Below are positions 39,464 to 48,933 of a stretch of 60,235 nt of DNA, piece by piece (within the stretch, counting starts at the first letter, position 1; the number at the start of each line of letters is the position of its first letter). The DNA is taken from positions 1 to 60,235 of the forward strand of contig NZ_JBBECC010000186.1 in NCBI RefSeq assembly GCF_040882025.1, given 5' to 3'. A model generated the notes under the pieces. The model was not told the origin of the DNA. It did not search any database and worked only from the letters and a program-made list of their open reading frames with translations. Source of the stretch: Parvibaculum sp040882025. Lineage in GTDB: Bacteria; Pseudomonadota; Alphaproteobacteria; Parvibaculales; Parvibaculaceae. The position numbers and the translations under genes are program-made.

Positions 39464-41974
39464 TCAGGCCCGTTGCGGCACGGGCTGGTCCCGGTCGTCG
39501 TCATCGTCCTCTGTCGCCGGCAACTCTGCGGCAGGCGCCTTCTCTTTTGCAATCTCTTCGCCAAAACGGATCCCGATTTCACGCTCGAGATCGTCGAAAA
39601 GATCGGGAACGTTTTCGAGGAACGGTCGCTCGGCTTTGAGGATCGCACGGAACAGGCGCGCCTTCAGCTGGTGGAGATCGAGGTCGGAGGCATGAAGGGC
39701 AGCGGGTGCGGCGCTCGCGACGATATCGACCAGCCGATCTGCGGCATGAAGCCGGCCCCACAGATAGTCGTTCTCCCGTGCTCGACGGCTGAAAAATGCG
39801 GCGAAATAGCCGAGATCGCGTCCCATCAGCGTTGCCGGTGCACCGCCTTCGCGCAGCGCCTTGGCGTCTTCCGGGCTGATGCGGTCGACCAGCACCGTAT
39901 CCACATCGTCCAGATCCTGCCACTTGTTCAGCGGCAGCGTCAGTACGTCGAAAAAGGGAAAGCCGACATAGGCCTGCACCAATTCGATTCGGGCCTCGGG
40001 CGGCAGGCAGGTTGCGGCCATAAGTGCGAATGTTTCGTCGGTTTCGCGGTCGAGCCCCACGAGATCGAGCTTCGGTGCGACGAAGGAAGCAAAGCGGTTG
40101 ACCTCGTGCGGTTCCGCTACACCATCCTCGTAGATTGCCTTGCAGATGGCGCGTACTTCGTCGGTTCTCAGCCGCAGCGCCGATTCCGACTGCAAACGTT
40201 CGAGACTTTTGTAGAGGCTCGCCTTGAAGTCGTCGAGCGCGTCCGGATCGCAGTCGTTGCCTTCAGCTTCGCCATTGCGCGCATATAGCTCATTGAGACG
40301 GCGTATAACGAAGCGCAGCCGGCGCACGCGGAAATTAACATCGAACTCGCGCAGAAACCGAACCCAGGAATCTTCCTTGCTGGGTTCGGCGCCTTCGCTC
40401 GCATGCTGTGCCCATAGCACCGGGAAAATATGACGATCCTTCGCCCATGTCTCGACGGCGCGCGACAGCGCCAGCCGGTCGCTGGGGTGATGCACTGCTT
40501 CCGACAGATCGGCGACGACGTCCGTGATCTGGTCGAGCACTGAGCTGACCTTGAGCTGGATATAGGCGTCGTAGGCATAGCCGGCCTCTACAGCCGATTG
40601 CGCGTTGGCCTTGTTGCGCAGTTTGGCGAGAAGTTCCGGGGTCGGTGGCGTCTCGGCGTCGCCGTTGAAGAGTTGTCGCACGCGCTCGGTGACATGCGGA
40701 CGCGTCGCCGTGACGATCTGCCGGTAGCGGCGCACACGCTCGGAAAAGTCGTGCAGGGATTCCAGTTCGTCCCGCACCGGCTGGTTGCGCGGAATGTCGG
40801 ACAGCGCGCCGCGAATGGTCTGGAAGAAGCCCGGGGCCATGCCACCCGCTTCCACATGCCCGCCTTTCGGATCCGGGTCGATATAGACGACGCGGCGATC
40901 GACTTCGCGATAGGCGGGGCGCCCGCGAATGGAGGCTATGGCTTCGGCGAAGGGCTTGTTGTTGAGAACGCTGCCGTCGATGAACGACGACTTCGCAGGA
41001 TCGGCGCCGGCGGCGATCAGGGGTTTGAAGTTTCCATGCAGGAATTCGTCGCGCGTTTGCCAGGTCTCGCCGCGCGCCTTCAGAACCTTGTCGATCTCGC
41101 CGATTTGCACCGCCGGAAAGGCGCCCGGAAACGACGATGTTGCGCGGGCGGCGAAGACAAGACCCGGAACATGGCTGTGGTCGAAATCGCTTTCCACCAA
41201 TCCGCTCGGATGTCGGAAATAGCTGAACTTCAGGATATGTCGATGCTCGCGCTCGCGGATCGATGATGGATCGTGCAGGGGAATGTTCTGGCTGTAGCCG
41301 TGAAAATCGGTCACCGACACCATCAGGTCGAGCCGGTGCCCTCCGGGAAGCAGCGAATTTTTCGGTGCGGTATTCTTCTCCATCGCCATACAGGCGTCGA
41401 GCAACATGCCGCTCATGATCTCACCCGAAAAGGGCGGTTTGAACCAGCGCGAACGCGTGAAGAGCTGAAGTTTCTGGCGCATCTCGACATCGGGCGCATA
41501 GCGGGCGAGCCATTTGTCGGTGATGCCCCAGAAGAGCGGCTTCATGAAAAGCTTGTCCCAGCGCTTGGCCAGATGCGCTTCGTCCATCAGCGCGACGATG
41601 TCGGCCTGCTCAAGCCACATCTTGCGATGCGAATCCATCGGCAGATCGTGAGCGAGCGCGCGGGCGAGCAGCACGCCGTTGATGCCGCCCGCGGACGCAC
41701 CGGCTATCGTGTCGACGAATATTCTGAGTTCGACGGTTTCGCCGATCGCCTGAATGAGCTCAAAGTAAAGTTCTTCGGTGTCCGTCTCGCGTGCGTCGCC
41801 ATGGTCGATGTCGCTGTACGATGCCGATGGTCGGTGCGAGTGGGCGAGATCCTGATGATAGACGCGCGAGGCGCGCACAAGCTTCAGGATTTCCTTGGTC
41901 ACGCCATGCATATAGACGGCGAGCGAAACGCCGCCGTAGCAGACCAGCGCGATCCTGAGTTCCTTTTCTTTCAT
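39464..41974 (-). CDS. Large patatin-like phospholipase family protein
   Basis: An 836-residue protein of the bacterial patatin-like family (TIGR03607 type). The nucleophile motif is GASAGG (Ser94) and the dyad Asp is in IDGSVLNNKPFAEAI near 340. The usual glycine-rich oxyanion loop is CYGGVSLAVYMHG at the N-terminus. Long insertions and a C-terminal half of about 450 residues without recognised domains follow, with acidic runs at the end (TEDDDDD). ATG 41974 (MKEKELRIALV) is preferred because the ten residues before it do not belong to the family. Likely lipid acyl hydrolase; substrate unknown. Confidence 0.88.
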   Translation of the reverse strand: MKEKELRIALVCYGGVSLAVYMHGVTKEILKLVRASRVYHQDLAHSHRPSASYSDIDHGDARETDTEELYFELIQAIGETVELRIFVDTIAGASAGGINGVLLARALAHDLPMDSHRKMWLEQADIVALMDEAHLAKRWDKLFMKPLFWGITDKWLARYAPDVEMRQKLQLFTRSRWFKPPFSGEIMSGMLLDACMAMEKNTAPKNSLLPGGHRLDLMVSVTDFHGYSQNIPLHDPSSIREREHRHILKFSYFRHPSGLVESDFDHSHVPGLVFAARATSSFPGAFPAVQIGEIDKVLKARGETWQTRDEFLHGNFKPLIAAGADPAKSSFIDGSVLNNKPFAEAIASIRGRPAYREVDRRVVYIDPDPKGGHVEAGGMAPGFFQTIRGALSDIPRNQPVRDELESLHDFSERVRRYRQIVTATRPHVTERVRQLFNGDAETPPTPELLAKLRNKANAQSAVEAGYAYDAYIQLKVSSVLDQITDVVADLSEAVHHPSDRLALSRAVETWAKDRHIFPVLWAQHASEGAEPSKEDSWVRFLREFDVNFRVRRLRFVIRRLNELYARNGEAEGNDCDPDALDDFKASLYKSLERLQSESALRLRTDEVRAICKAIYEDGVAEPHEVNRFASFVAPKLDLVGLDRETDETFALMAATCLPPEARIELVQAYVGFPFFDVLTLPLNKWQDLDDVDTVLVDRISPEDAKALREGGAPATLMGRDLGYFAAFFSRRARENDYLWGRLHAADRLVDIVASAAPAALHASDLDLHQLKARLFRAILKAERPFLENVPDLFDDLEREIGIRFGEEIAKEKAPAAELPATEDDDDDRDQPVPQRA

Positions 41975-42211
41975 CGTCCTTCGGTCCGTCGGGCGGTCCG
42001 GCACCGGAGCGGCGACAGGACCTTGTGTGGCAGTCTAGGGTCGCACTTCCTCACGACCAATTAACGATGTTGTGGACGGCCTCCGTTGCTTTATTAACAC
42101 ATATTTGTTGTGAATTTTAAGAATGACCTTCCCCGCCTGTGCGGCTGACCTTTCCATGAAGGGCAGGCTGATCCCCTGGCGGGCTGGAAGGCGGAAATTT
42201 TGGGGAAGTCA

Positions 42212-42287
42212 TGGTGGACGGTACTGGACTCGAACCAGTGACCCCTGCGATGTGAACACAGTGCTCTACCAACTGAGCTAACCGTCC
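42212..42287 (-). tRNA. tRNA-Val(CAC)
   Basis: A 76-nt tRNA with all four arms: acceptor GGACGGT/ACCGTCC, D-arm GCTC/GAGC with AGTTGGTA loop, anticodon stem CTGTG/CGCAG (one G-T pair) with loop TTCACAT and anticodon CAC, and T-arm ACTGG/CCAGT with TTCGAGT loop. CCA is encoded (42212-42214). It reads GUG codons for valine. Its promoter lies at 42302-42331. Confidence 0.95.
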
Positions 42288-42301
42288 GTCCGAGGTGCCC
42301 G

Positions 42302-42331
42302 TCTATAGGCTTTGCCCTCGCGCCAAGTCAA
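42302..42331 (-). promoter_or_regulatory. Promoter of tRNA-Val
   Basis: On the minus strand TTGACT (42331-42326), 18-base spacer, TATAGA (42307-42302), 15 bases before the mature tRNA 5-prime end. A near-consensus housekeeping promoter. Confidence 0.75.
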
Positions 42332-42429
42332 GCGGCAGTAAGCCCGGCTTTCATGGTTGTCCGTGCGCGTTATGCTCTGATGCAAGGTACCCCGGCGCAC
42401 CGAAAAACAAGAACAGTGGAGAGACAATC

Positions 42430-43629
42430 ATGGCGGAAAAGCTGGGCCTGCGGGCTGTGACCACACTGACGCGTCTGGCCGTTCGCAGTCTCGTCCGTGG
42501 TCTGAAGCCGCATCTGCTCGGGCCCGAGGCGGGCCGGCCCTTCGAGCAGGCGCTGTCGGCATTGCTGGCCGACCCCGCTGTTGCGGGATCCTTCCGCGAA
42601 GCGCGCTTCATCACGCTCGCCCCCGATGGCGGTTGGCTTCCCGCGGGCCTTGAAGTCGCGCCGGGCGACGAAGTGACGGTGCTGGCAGCTGGCGGCTTCT
42701 GGGCGTCGAAGTTGCTCAATCTCGGCTTCGGGGCGCGGATCGGCGTCTGGCTCCGTGCCGGGGGGGCGGGCACGATCCTGAAAACCCCCTCCAATACCTC
42801 GACGGTGAGACTTGACGAGGGCGGCCCGCTCCATGTCGTTGCGAAGCCGCCGGGTGAATGGGTGGATGATCGAGGTACCTTCGATCCTGCGTTCCCGCGC
42901 GGCGGCGTCAAGGGAGAGATCGGCGTCTGCCTGATCGTCTGGAAGGGCGGGGCGCTTTCCGGCCTTGAGGCTTTGGCGCGCGCCGGCGATTACGAGGGGC
43001 TCGTCGCGCAGGCACTCCGCCGCACGCGCGATCCTGTGCCCGCGCCTTCGGGCTGGCGCTATCTCTGGCGCCTCGGCGACGGCGAGATTTTTCGCGATGC
43101 GAAAGCGGGAGAGGGGCACACCATATGCTGCCACACGCGAGAAGACGTCGGCATCTTGCAATTCCCGGTGGATTTTCCTCTGACGGAGACTGCGCGCCTC
43201 CGCTGGCGCTGGAAAGTGGAGACGCTTCCCTGTGACTTGCCGGAAGATATCCAGCCGACGCATGACTATCTTTCCATCGCGGTCGAATTCGAGAACGGTC
43301 AGGACCTGACCTATATGTGGTCCTCCTCACTGGCGGAAGGCACGATCTTTCGCTGCCCCTTGCCCTTCTGGGACAAGGTGGAGACGCATTGGGTCCTGCG
43401 CTCCGATCCGGCCGCCCTCGGCCGCTGGCTTGCCGAGGACCAGCCGCTGAAGGCGGATTATGAGAAGGCAATTGGCGCGCCGCCGCAGCGTGTCGTGAAG
43501 GTCTGGCTCATCGCCGTCAGTATTTTTCAGCGCAAGGAAGGCATTTGCGAATATGCCGATATCGAGCTCGTCGATGGCGATCGGGTGCTGAAGTGCTCTA
43601 GCCGAAGTGATGCGGAAGCAGCGCCTTGA
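42430..43629 (+). CDS. DUF3047 domain protein
   Basis: A 399-residue protein. The C-terminal DUF3047 domain (about 190-390) shows WRYLWRLGDGEIFRDAK, RLRWRWKVETLPCDLPEDIQ and SIAVEFENGQDLTYMWSSSL. The N-terminal part (1-190) has a beta-rich region with GDEVTVLAAGGFWASKLLNLGF in part and no name. DUF3047 proteins are of unknown function and often predicted exported; no clear signal peptide is seen here from ATG 42430. It overlaps the convergent phosphatase gene by 32 bases. Confidence 0.83.
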   Translation: MAEKLGLRAVTTLTRLAVRSLVRGLKPHLLGPEAGRPFEQALSALLADPAVAGSFREARFITLAPDGGWLPAGLEVAPGDEVTVLAAGGFWASKLLNLGFGARIGVWLRAGGAGTILKTPSNTSTVRLDEGGPLHVVAKPPGEWVDDRGTFDPAFPRGGVKGEIGVCLIVWKGGALSGLEALARAGDYEGLVAQALRRTRDPVPAPSGWRYLWRLGDGEIFRDAKAGEGHTICCHTREDVGILQFPVDFPLTETARLRWRWKVETLPCDLPEDIQPTHDYLSIAVEFENGQDLTYMWSSSLAEGTIFRCPLPFWDKVETHWVLRSDPAALGRWLAEDQPLKADYEKAIGAPPQRVVKVWLIAVSIFQRKEGICEYADIELVDGDRVLKCSSRSDAEAAP

Positions 43630-44278
43630 GCGCCTCCGGAAACTCGTCGAAATGGTCGATCACCAGATCGGCCCCGAGTTCCATCACAGGCACCCGCGTG
43701 TAGCCAAAGCTGACACAGATCGACGGCATCCGCGCGTTTTTCGCAGCCTCGATATCGGCCTCCGAGTCGCCCACCATTAGGGCATGGCCGGCATCGCCGC
43801 CCAGCCGGCGGACCGCTTCGAACAAATGTTCGGGATCGGGTTTCTTGACCGGCAGCGTGTCGCCACCGATGACGACCGGGAAATAGCGATCGATGCCGAG
43901 CAGCGTCAGCAATTGCCGCGACAGGTGTTCAGGCTTGTTGGTGCAGACGCCGAGCAACACGTCGCGCTCGGCAAGTCGATCGAGCTGGTTGCGAACGCCC
44001 GGCCACAGCTTCGTGTGGTCGGCGATGTGATTGCTGTAATAATTCAGAAATTCCTCGAAGCTGCGATCGAGCAGTGCTGCGTCCGCCGGCTCGCCCGTTT
44101 CGCGAAAGCCACGCTCCATCAGCAGCCGCGCACCGCCGCCGACGAGATGCCGGACGCGCTCCTGCGATACGCGACCCCGTCCGTGCAATTCCAGTATGAC
44201 GTTCATCGTCTCGCAGAGATCCGCCGCTGTGTCGGCCAGCGTACCGTCGAGATCGAAAAGCAGGGTGGGGCTGGGCAT
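43598..44278 (-). CDS. gph: Phosphoglycolate phosphatase (HAD family)
   Basis: A 226-residue HAD hydrolase. Motif I LLFDLDGTLADT carries the nucleophile Asp9 and Asp11, motif II is VCTNKP, motif III lysine is in VKKPDPEHL and motif IV MVGDSEADIEAAKNA. The pattern and length agree with Gph, which removes 2-phosphoglycolate; other small sugar phosphates are possible. ATG 44278 (MPSPTLLFDLDGT) is preferred to a longer reading. It follows a GNAT gene by 43 bases on the same strand and its end overlaps the DUF3047 gene. Confidence 0.88.
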   Translation of the reverse strand: MPSPTLLFDLDGTLADTAADLCETMNVILELHGRGRVSQERVRHLVGGGARLLMERGFRETGEPADAALLDRSFEEFLNYYSNHIADHTKLWPGVRNQLDRLAERDVLLGVCTNKPEHLSRQLLTLLGIDRYFPVVIGGDTLPVKKPDPEHLFEAVRRLGGDAGHALMVGDSEADIEAAKNARMPSICVSFGYTRVPVMELGADLVIDHFDEFPEALKALLPHHFG

Positions 44279-44321
44279 GATCGTCCGGGTAAATATGGGC
44301 CCGGTCTGTCTCGCACGGCCC

Positions 44322-44918
44322 TCACGCGCTGGCAAGCCTCTCCTCGAGCCGTGCCTTTACGACGGGCCACTCGTCGCGAATGATCGAGAAATAGACCGAA
44401 TCGCGGATATGCCCGTCGTGCAAAACCATATGGCGGCGAAAAACGCCCTCCCGCGTCGCGCCGAGCTTGGCGATGGCGGCCTGTGAGCGGGTATTGCGCG
44501 CGTCGGTCTTGAATTCGATCCTGTTGAGGCCGAGCGTTTCGAAGCCATGGGCGAGCAGCATCAGCTTGCATGCCGGATTGATATGACTGCCCCAAACGAT
44601 GGGTGCATACCACGTGCTGCCGATTTCGACGCGCCGGTCACGCGGCGCGATGTTCAGATAACGGGTAGTGCCGACAATCGCGCCGTCGGCAAGGTTGCGG
44701 ACGACCCACACCGCTTCCCGGTTCTCGGCATTCAAATTGAGAGACCAATCGAAAAACCGATCGAAGCCCGGTCCCCTGCCGTCGAACGGCATGTAGTCCC
44801 ATATTTCCGAAGCGCTGGCGGCGGCGGCGAGTCCCGCACGGTGCGTTTCATCAAGCGGTTCAAGCCGCGCACCGCCATATTCCAGCGGCACGGCACAAAT
44901 CGGTCTGGTCCTGGTCAT
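44322..44918 (-). CDS. RimJ/RimL-type GNAT acetyltransferase
   Basis: A 198-residue GNAT of the ribosomal-protein/N-terminal acetyltransferase-like group: LEYGGARLEPLDETHRAGL at the start, RRVEIGSTWYAPIVWGSHINPACKLMLLAHGFE and LGLNRIEFKTDARNTRSQAAIAKLGATREG are the diagnostic blocks, shown in part. The acetyl-CoA loop lacks a clean QxxGxG and reads WGSHINP, as is common in this subgroup. GGGGACCGCC precedes the ATG. Probably one transcript with gph. Substrate unknown. Confidence 0.86.
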   Translation of the reverse strand: MTRTRPICAVPLEYGGARLEPLDETHRAGLAAAASASEIWDYMPFDGRGPGFDRFFDWSLNLNAENREAVWVVRNLADGAIVGTTRYLNIAPRDRRVEIGSTWYAPIVWGSHINPACKLMLLAHGFETLGLNRIEFKTDARNTRSQAAIAKLGATREGVFRRHMVLHDGHIRDSVYFSIIRDEWPVVKARLEERLASA

Positions 44919-45022
44919 GGCGGTCCCCGTCTCTCAAGAGACCTTCAATAAGGCCGGGCAGCTATCCGCGACAGGTCCATTTCGCATTCGGCAAGGGGCC
45001 GGTTTTGCGGCATAATTTTCAA

Positions 45023-45514
45023 ATGAACGTTCTGCACCGATATCGGATGCGTATGGCGCGGCCCGGCGCCGACGAGGCGGCGATTGCGCGCCTGAAGATT
45101 ACCTGCTGGCGCGAAGCCTATCCGGGAGTTCTGCCGCAGCCGATCCTCGACGGTCTCGACCTTGGCCGCTCAACGGCCGAATGGCGAGCCGCACTCAACG
45201 AAGGTATCGCATGGATCGCCGCACAGGGGGCAGCGCCGGTCGGGTTTGGCCACATGCGGAACGCCGAAGTGACAACGCTCTATGTACGGCGGGACGATCA
45301 CGGGCACGGCGTCGGCCGCGAAATTCTGCGGCACCTCTTTGACGAAATCGGCTGTCTCGGTCATCGCATCGGTCATCTGTGGGTGCTGGAGGAAAACGCG
45401 AAGGCGCGCCGCTTCTACGAGCGCATGGGCGGCTGCCTTGTCGCGCGCCGTCCGGTCGGCTTCGCTCGCTATCCGCACATCATGGAAGTTCGCTACGATT
45501 TCGCGCTGGATTGA
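45023..45514 (+). CDS. GNAT-family N-acetyltransferase
   Basis: A 163-residue acetyltransferase with CWREAYPGVLPQPILDGL, the acetyl-CoA motif VRRDDHGHGVGREILRHLF and ENAKARRFYERMG. It is unrelated in detail to the neighbouring RimJ-like protein. The start is either ATG 45023 (MNVLHRYRMRM) or ATG 45047 (MARPGADEAAI), neither with a strong ribosome site. Its stop ends one base before the stop of the convergent DUF2817 gene. Substrate unknown. Confidence 0.83.
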   Translation: MNVLHRYRMRMARPGADEAAIARLKITCWREAYPGVLPQPILDGLDLGRSTAEWRAALNEGIAWIAAQGAAPVGFGHMRNAEVTTLYVRRDDHGHGVGREILRHLFDEIGCLGHRIGHLWVLEENAKARRFYERMGGCLVARRPVGFARYPHIMEVRYDFALD

Positions 45515-45515
45515 A

Positions 45516-46658
45516 TCAATCCGCCGCTCTGAGGCCTTCGCGCGTCCATTGACCGAGGCCGGCAAGTGTTGTCGCGTAGCAATCAAGCGCATTCGCAACG
45601 ACGTTTTCCCGCCATGATTGCCGGCGCGGCGCATAATCGTCGCGAATTTCCTCGAAGTAGCCGGGGGCCTCCGGCGCATCGAAACCGCCGACGAAGCGAA
45701 GCCATCGTTCCAGCATCGGCACGCGCATTGCCTTGGCCGCATTGCCCTTCGTCTGCGCTGAGCGAAACTCGATGACGGCGCCGGCGAATTCGGCCCGGAG
45801 CTGCAATTGCTCTTCAAGCCCCCAGAACATGACGCCGCGCCGTGTCGGTCGCTTCGATCCCCACATCGCATCGATCGTCTTCGGGTCGAGGGCCTCACGC
45901 CCCCACCATGAAGCGGCGCGCGAAAAGCCTGGACTGTCTGGATCGGAAAAACAGAGGTGGATCAACTCGCCATCGCCCGCTGGCCCTGAATGCCAGTCGA
46001 TGAAGCCGACGCGATGAGCATGCGCAAGCTCGTCGCGCACGATGCGCCGCATGGTGAGGTTCGACCATTCGGGCGCGAGCCCGCCGAAATGATAGCCGTC
46101 GGGATGGCTGTATTGCCCGCGGCTGATCGCGTCTTCAAGCGCCCATTGCCCGTGCTTCTCGATGAAGCGCGCGCCCGCCGTCAGCATTCTCTGGATTGCG
46201 GCGTCGTCGATCCGCTCAGGGCAGAGCAGCGGGTGCAGCTCGTCGTAAAACGGGTTGTCGGGATGCGGTTGACGGTGATCGAGAAAATTGCGATTGAGAT
46301 CGACATTGTTTTCGGTGCCACGCAGGCCCCAGGCGAAGCCGAAGGGGTTGACCGCATGCACCATCAGCATGGCAACGCCCGGCGGCAGGTGCGCCGGCCC
46401 GCCTTCGCTGATCCAGGCTATTTGCGCCGCCGATCCGCCATAGCCCTCGGCCCCGTGTGTGCCGCTTGTATTGAGCAGTACGGTTTCGGCATCCGCCGGG
46501 CCGAACCACGCCGTATCGGCAAAAAGCGGTGTATCGCCGGGCCCCCGGGCATGAGAATTTTCATAGTTCACGATACGCGCACCCGCCGCGTCCGCTGCGG
46601 CCAGAAAGCGCGCACGGGCCTGCGGATAGGTCTCTGAAAAGAACGCGTTGGCCTTCAT
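45516..46658 (-). CDS. DUF2817 (M14-like) metallopeptidase
   Basis: A 380-residue protein of the DUF2817 family, relatives of M14 carboxypeptidases. Zinc-site candidates are in GTHGAEGYGGS, NVDLNRNF and FIDWHSGPAGDGE. The blocks LMVHAVNPFGFAWGLRGTENN and YHFGGLAPEWSN are diagnostic. No signal peptide. ATG 46658 (MKANAFFSETY) is preferred because upstream residues are unrelated. Peptidase or amidase activity is predicted only from the fold. Confidence 0.87.
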   Translation of the reverse strand: MKANAFFSETYPQARARFLAAADAAGARIVNYENSHARGPGDTPLFADTAWFGPADAETVLLNTSGTHGAEGYGGSAAQIAWISEGGPAHLPPGVAMLMVHAVNPFGFAWGLRGTENNVDLNRNFLDHRQPHPDNPFYDELHPLLCPERIDDAAIQRMLTAGARFIEKHGQWALEDAISRGQYSHPDGYHFGGLAPEWSNLTMRRIVRDELAHAHRVGFIDWHSGPAGDGELIHLCFSDPDSPGFSRAASWWGREALDPKTIDAMWGSKRPTRRGVMFWGLEEQLQLRAEFAGAVIEFRSAQTKGNAAKAMRVPMLERWLRFVGGFDAPEAPGYFEEIRDDYAPRRQSWRENVVANALDCYATTLAGLGQWTREGLRAAD

Positions 46659-46753
46659 GTGCGGGGGCTTTCCGGCCTCTTTCCGGCGCGGGGCCGGAGT
46701 GCTAACAAGGAACAAGGATATATCGTTGCGACGGCCATTCCAAAGGACTTCTT

Positions 46754-48214
46754 ATGACACTTGCCGATCGTCTCAAGGACAAGAGCCTGTTGAAAAGCCT
46801 TTGCTACATCGATGGCAAATGGCTGGGTGACAAAGCGCCGCAGATTGCCGTCACCGATCCGGCGACGGGCAAGTTGATCGTGACGGTGCCCTCGCTCGGT
46901 GAAGCCGAAACGCGCATGGCTGTTGAAGCGGCCACGCGCGCGCAAAAGGAATGGGCCGCGCGGCCGGCAAAGGAGCGTTCGGCCGTTCTCCGGCGCTGGT
47001 TCGACCTGATGATGGCAAATCAGGACGATCTCGGCGCCATTCTGACATCCGAACAGGGCAAGCCGCTTACCGAAGCAAAAGGCGAAATCGCCTATGCCGC
47101 TGCCTTTGTCGAATTCTACGCGGAGGAAGCCAAGCGCGTTTACGGGAGCATCGTACCCGCGCCGACGTCGGATCGCCGCATTGTCGTGCTGAAGCAGCCC
47201 ATCGGTGTTTGCGCTGCGATCACGCCATGGAACTTCCCGGCCGCCATGATCACGCGCAAGGCCGCGCCGGCGCTTGCCGCCGGTTGCGCCATGATCGTAA
47301 AGCCCGCAACCGCCACGCCGCTAACGGCCTTCGCGCTGGCCGAACTCGCGGATCGTGCGGGCCTGCCGGCGGGCCTGCTTGGCGTTATTACCGGCAAGGC
47401 CGGCATTATCGGCGGCGAAATGACATCGAGCCCGCTGGTGCGCAAGCTGACGTTCACAGGCTCCACCGAAATCGGCAAGGAGCTGATGAAGCAGGCGGCC
47501 TCCACCGTCAAAAAGATTTCGCTGGAACTTGGTGGCAACGCACCCTTCATCGTTTTCGACGATGCCGACATCGACGCAGCGGTCGAAGGCGCGGTCGCTT
47601 CGAAATACCGCAACACCGGCCAGACCTGCATCTGCACCAATCGTTTTCTTGTTCAGGACAAGATTCATGACGCTTTTGTCGAGAAACTTGCGGTGAAAGT
47701 GGCGGCGCTGAAAGTCGGGTCGGGTTTCGACGAAGGTGTCGTGCAAGGTCCGCTGATCGACATGGCGGCGGTCGAAAAGGTCGAGGAACATGTGGCTGAC
47801 GCGGTTGCGGGCGGCGGGCGCATCCTCACCGGCGGCAAGCGTCACGCGATGGGCGGCACCTACTTCGAGCCGACGGTCATCGTCGGTATGACACAGAGCA
47901 TGAAGGCCGCGCGGGAAGAGACATTCGGGCCTATGGCGCCGGTCTTCAGGTTCAAGACCGAGGAGGAGGCGGTGAAGCTTGCCAATGATACGCCTTTCGG
48001 CCTCGCCTCCTATTTTTACAGCCGCGACATCGGTCGCGTCTGGCGCGTCGCCGAGGCACTGGAATGTGGCCTTGTCGGCGTCAATGCCGGTCTGATCTCG
48101 ACCGAGGTCGCGCCTTTCGGGGGATACAAGGAATCCGGGCTCGGTCGTGAAGGCGGACCTTGGGGTATCGAGGAATTTCTCGAAGTGAAGTATGTGGCGA
48201 TGGCGGGGCTCTGA
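46754..48214 (+). CDS. gabD: Succinate-semialdehyde dehydrogenase (NADP+)
   Basis: A 486-residue aldehyde dehydrogenase that oxidises succinate semialdehyde to succinate in the GABA route. The general base Glu258 is in SLELGG, the nucleophile Cys292 in NTGQTCICTNR with the second Cys294 that forms the redox switch in GabD. ITPWNFPAAMITRK and GLIST near the end (VNAGLISTEVAPFGG) are specific for the GabD group. AAGGACTTCTT precedes the ATG. rpiA follows after three bases. Confidence 0.92.
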   Translation: MTLADRLKDKSLLKSLCYIDGKWLGDKAPQIAVTDPATGKLIVTVPSLGEAETRMAVEAATRAQKEWAARPAKERSAVLRRWFDLMMANQDDLGAILTSEQGKPLTEAKGEIAYAAAFVEFYAEEAKRVYGSIVPAPTSDRRIVVLKQPIGVCAAITPWNFPAAMITRKAAPALAAGCAMIVKPATATPLTAFALAELADRAGLPAGLLGVITGKAGIIGGEMTSSPLVRKLTFTGSTEIGKELMKQAASTVKKISLELGGNAPFIVFDDADIDAAVEGAVASKYRNTGQTCICTNRFLVQDKIHDAFVEKLAVKVAALKVGSGFDEGVVQGPLIDMAAVEKVEEHVADAVAGGGRILTGGKRHAMGGTYFEPTVIVGMTQSMKAAREETFGPMAPVFRFKTEEEAVKLANDTPFGLASYFYSRDIGRVWRVAEALECGLVGVNAGLISTEVAPFGGYKESGLGREGGPWGIEEFLEVKYVAMAGL

Positions 48215-48217
48215 GGC

Positions 48218-48916
48218 ATGAACGTGGACGAACAGAAGAAGGCGGCGGCAACCCGCGCGCTCGATTTCATCGAGCCCGGCATGACGCTCGGCCTTGGAAC
48301 GGGCTCGACGGCGGAACATTTCGTGCGGGCGCTCGGCGCGCGCGTGAAGGATGGCCTCAAGATCGTCGGTGTGCCGACTTCGGAGCGCACGGGGAAGCTT
48401 GCCGAAAGTCTCGGCATCCCGCTGACCAATCTCGACGATACGCCCCATCTCGACATCACGGTCGACGGCGCCGACGAACTCGATATTGAGCTGCGGCTCA
48501 TCAAGGGCGGCGGCGGGGCGCTGCTGCGCGAAAAAATTGTGGCGACGGCGTCCGACCGCATGATCGTCATTGCCGATGCCTCGAAGCTGGTCTCGAAGCT
48601 TGGCGCCTTTCCGCTCCCCGTCGAGGTCATCCCCTTCGGCTGTACGGCGACGGCACGCAAGATGGCGGATATCGCGGCCGCCTTCGGCTGCACCGGCAAG
48701 ATCGTCCGCCGCGCCGACGACTATGGCGAACCGTTCTTCACAGACAGTGAAAATTTCATCTTCGACTGCGCCTTCGGAGAAATTCCCGACCCCGATGGAC
48801 TTGCCGCGGCGCTCAACCGCATCGCCGGCGTCGTCGATAACGGATTGTTTATCGGCATCGCCGCGATGGCCATTGTGGGAACGCCTTCGGGAACCAATAT
48901 CATCGAGGCAAAATAA
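48218..48916 (+). CDS. rpiA: Ribose-5-phosphate isomerase A
   Basis: A 232-residue isomerase of the pentose phosphate pathway that interconverts ribose 5-phosphate and ribulose 5-phosphate. Motifs: LGLGTGSTAEHFV (phosphate loop), VPTSERT, DGADELD (catalytic Asp), KGGGGALLREKIVA (Glu/Lys). Length normal. It follows gabD by three bases and precedes gor by 17, so the three genes form an operon. NADPH supply from the pentose pathway and glutathione reduction are linked in function. Confidence 0.96.
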   Translation: MNVDEQKKAAATRALDFIEPGMTLGLGTGSTAEHFVRALGARVKDGLKIVGVPTSERTGKLAESLGIPLTNLDDTPHLDITVDGADELDIELRLIKGGGGALLREKIVATASDRMIVIADASKLVSKLGAFPLPVEVIPFGCTATARKMADIAAAFGCTGKIVRRADDYGEPFFTDSENFIFDCAFGEIPDPDGLAAALNRIAGVVDNGLFIGIAAMAIVGTPSGTNIIEAK

Positions 48917-48933
48917 GGTTTCGGGAGCGAAAT

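Noticed and set aside
39464..41974. The patatin-like gene as part of an anti-phage (CBASS-like) operon
   Set aside because: No nucleotidyltransferase, E1/E2 or JAB gene is adjacent; neighbours are a hydrolase gene and a tRNA.
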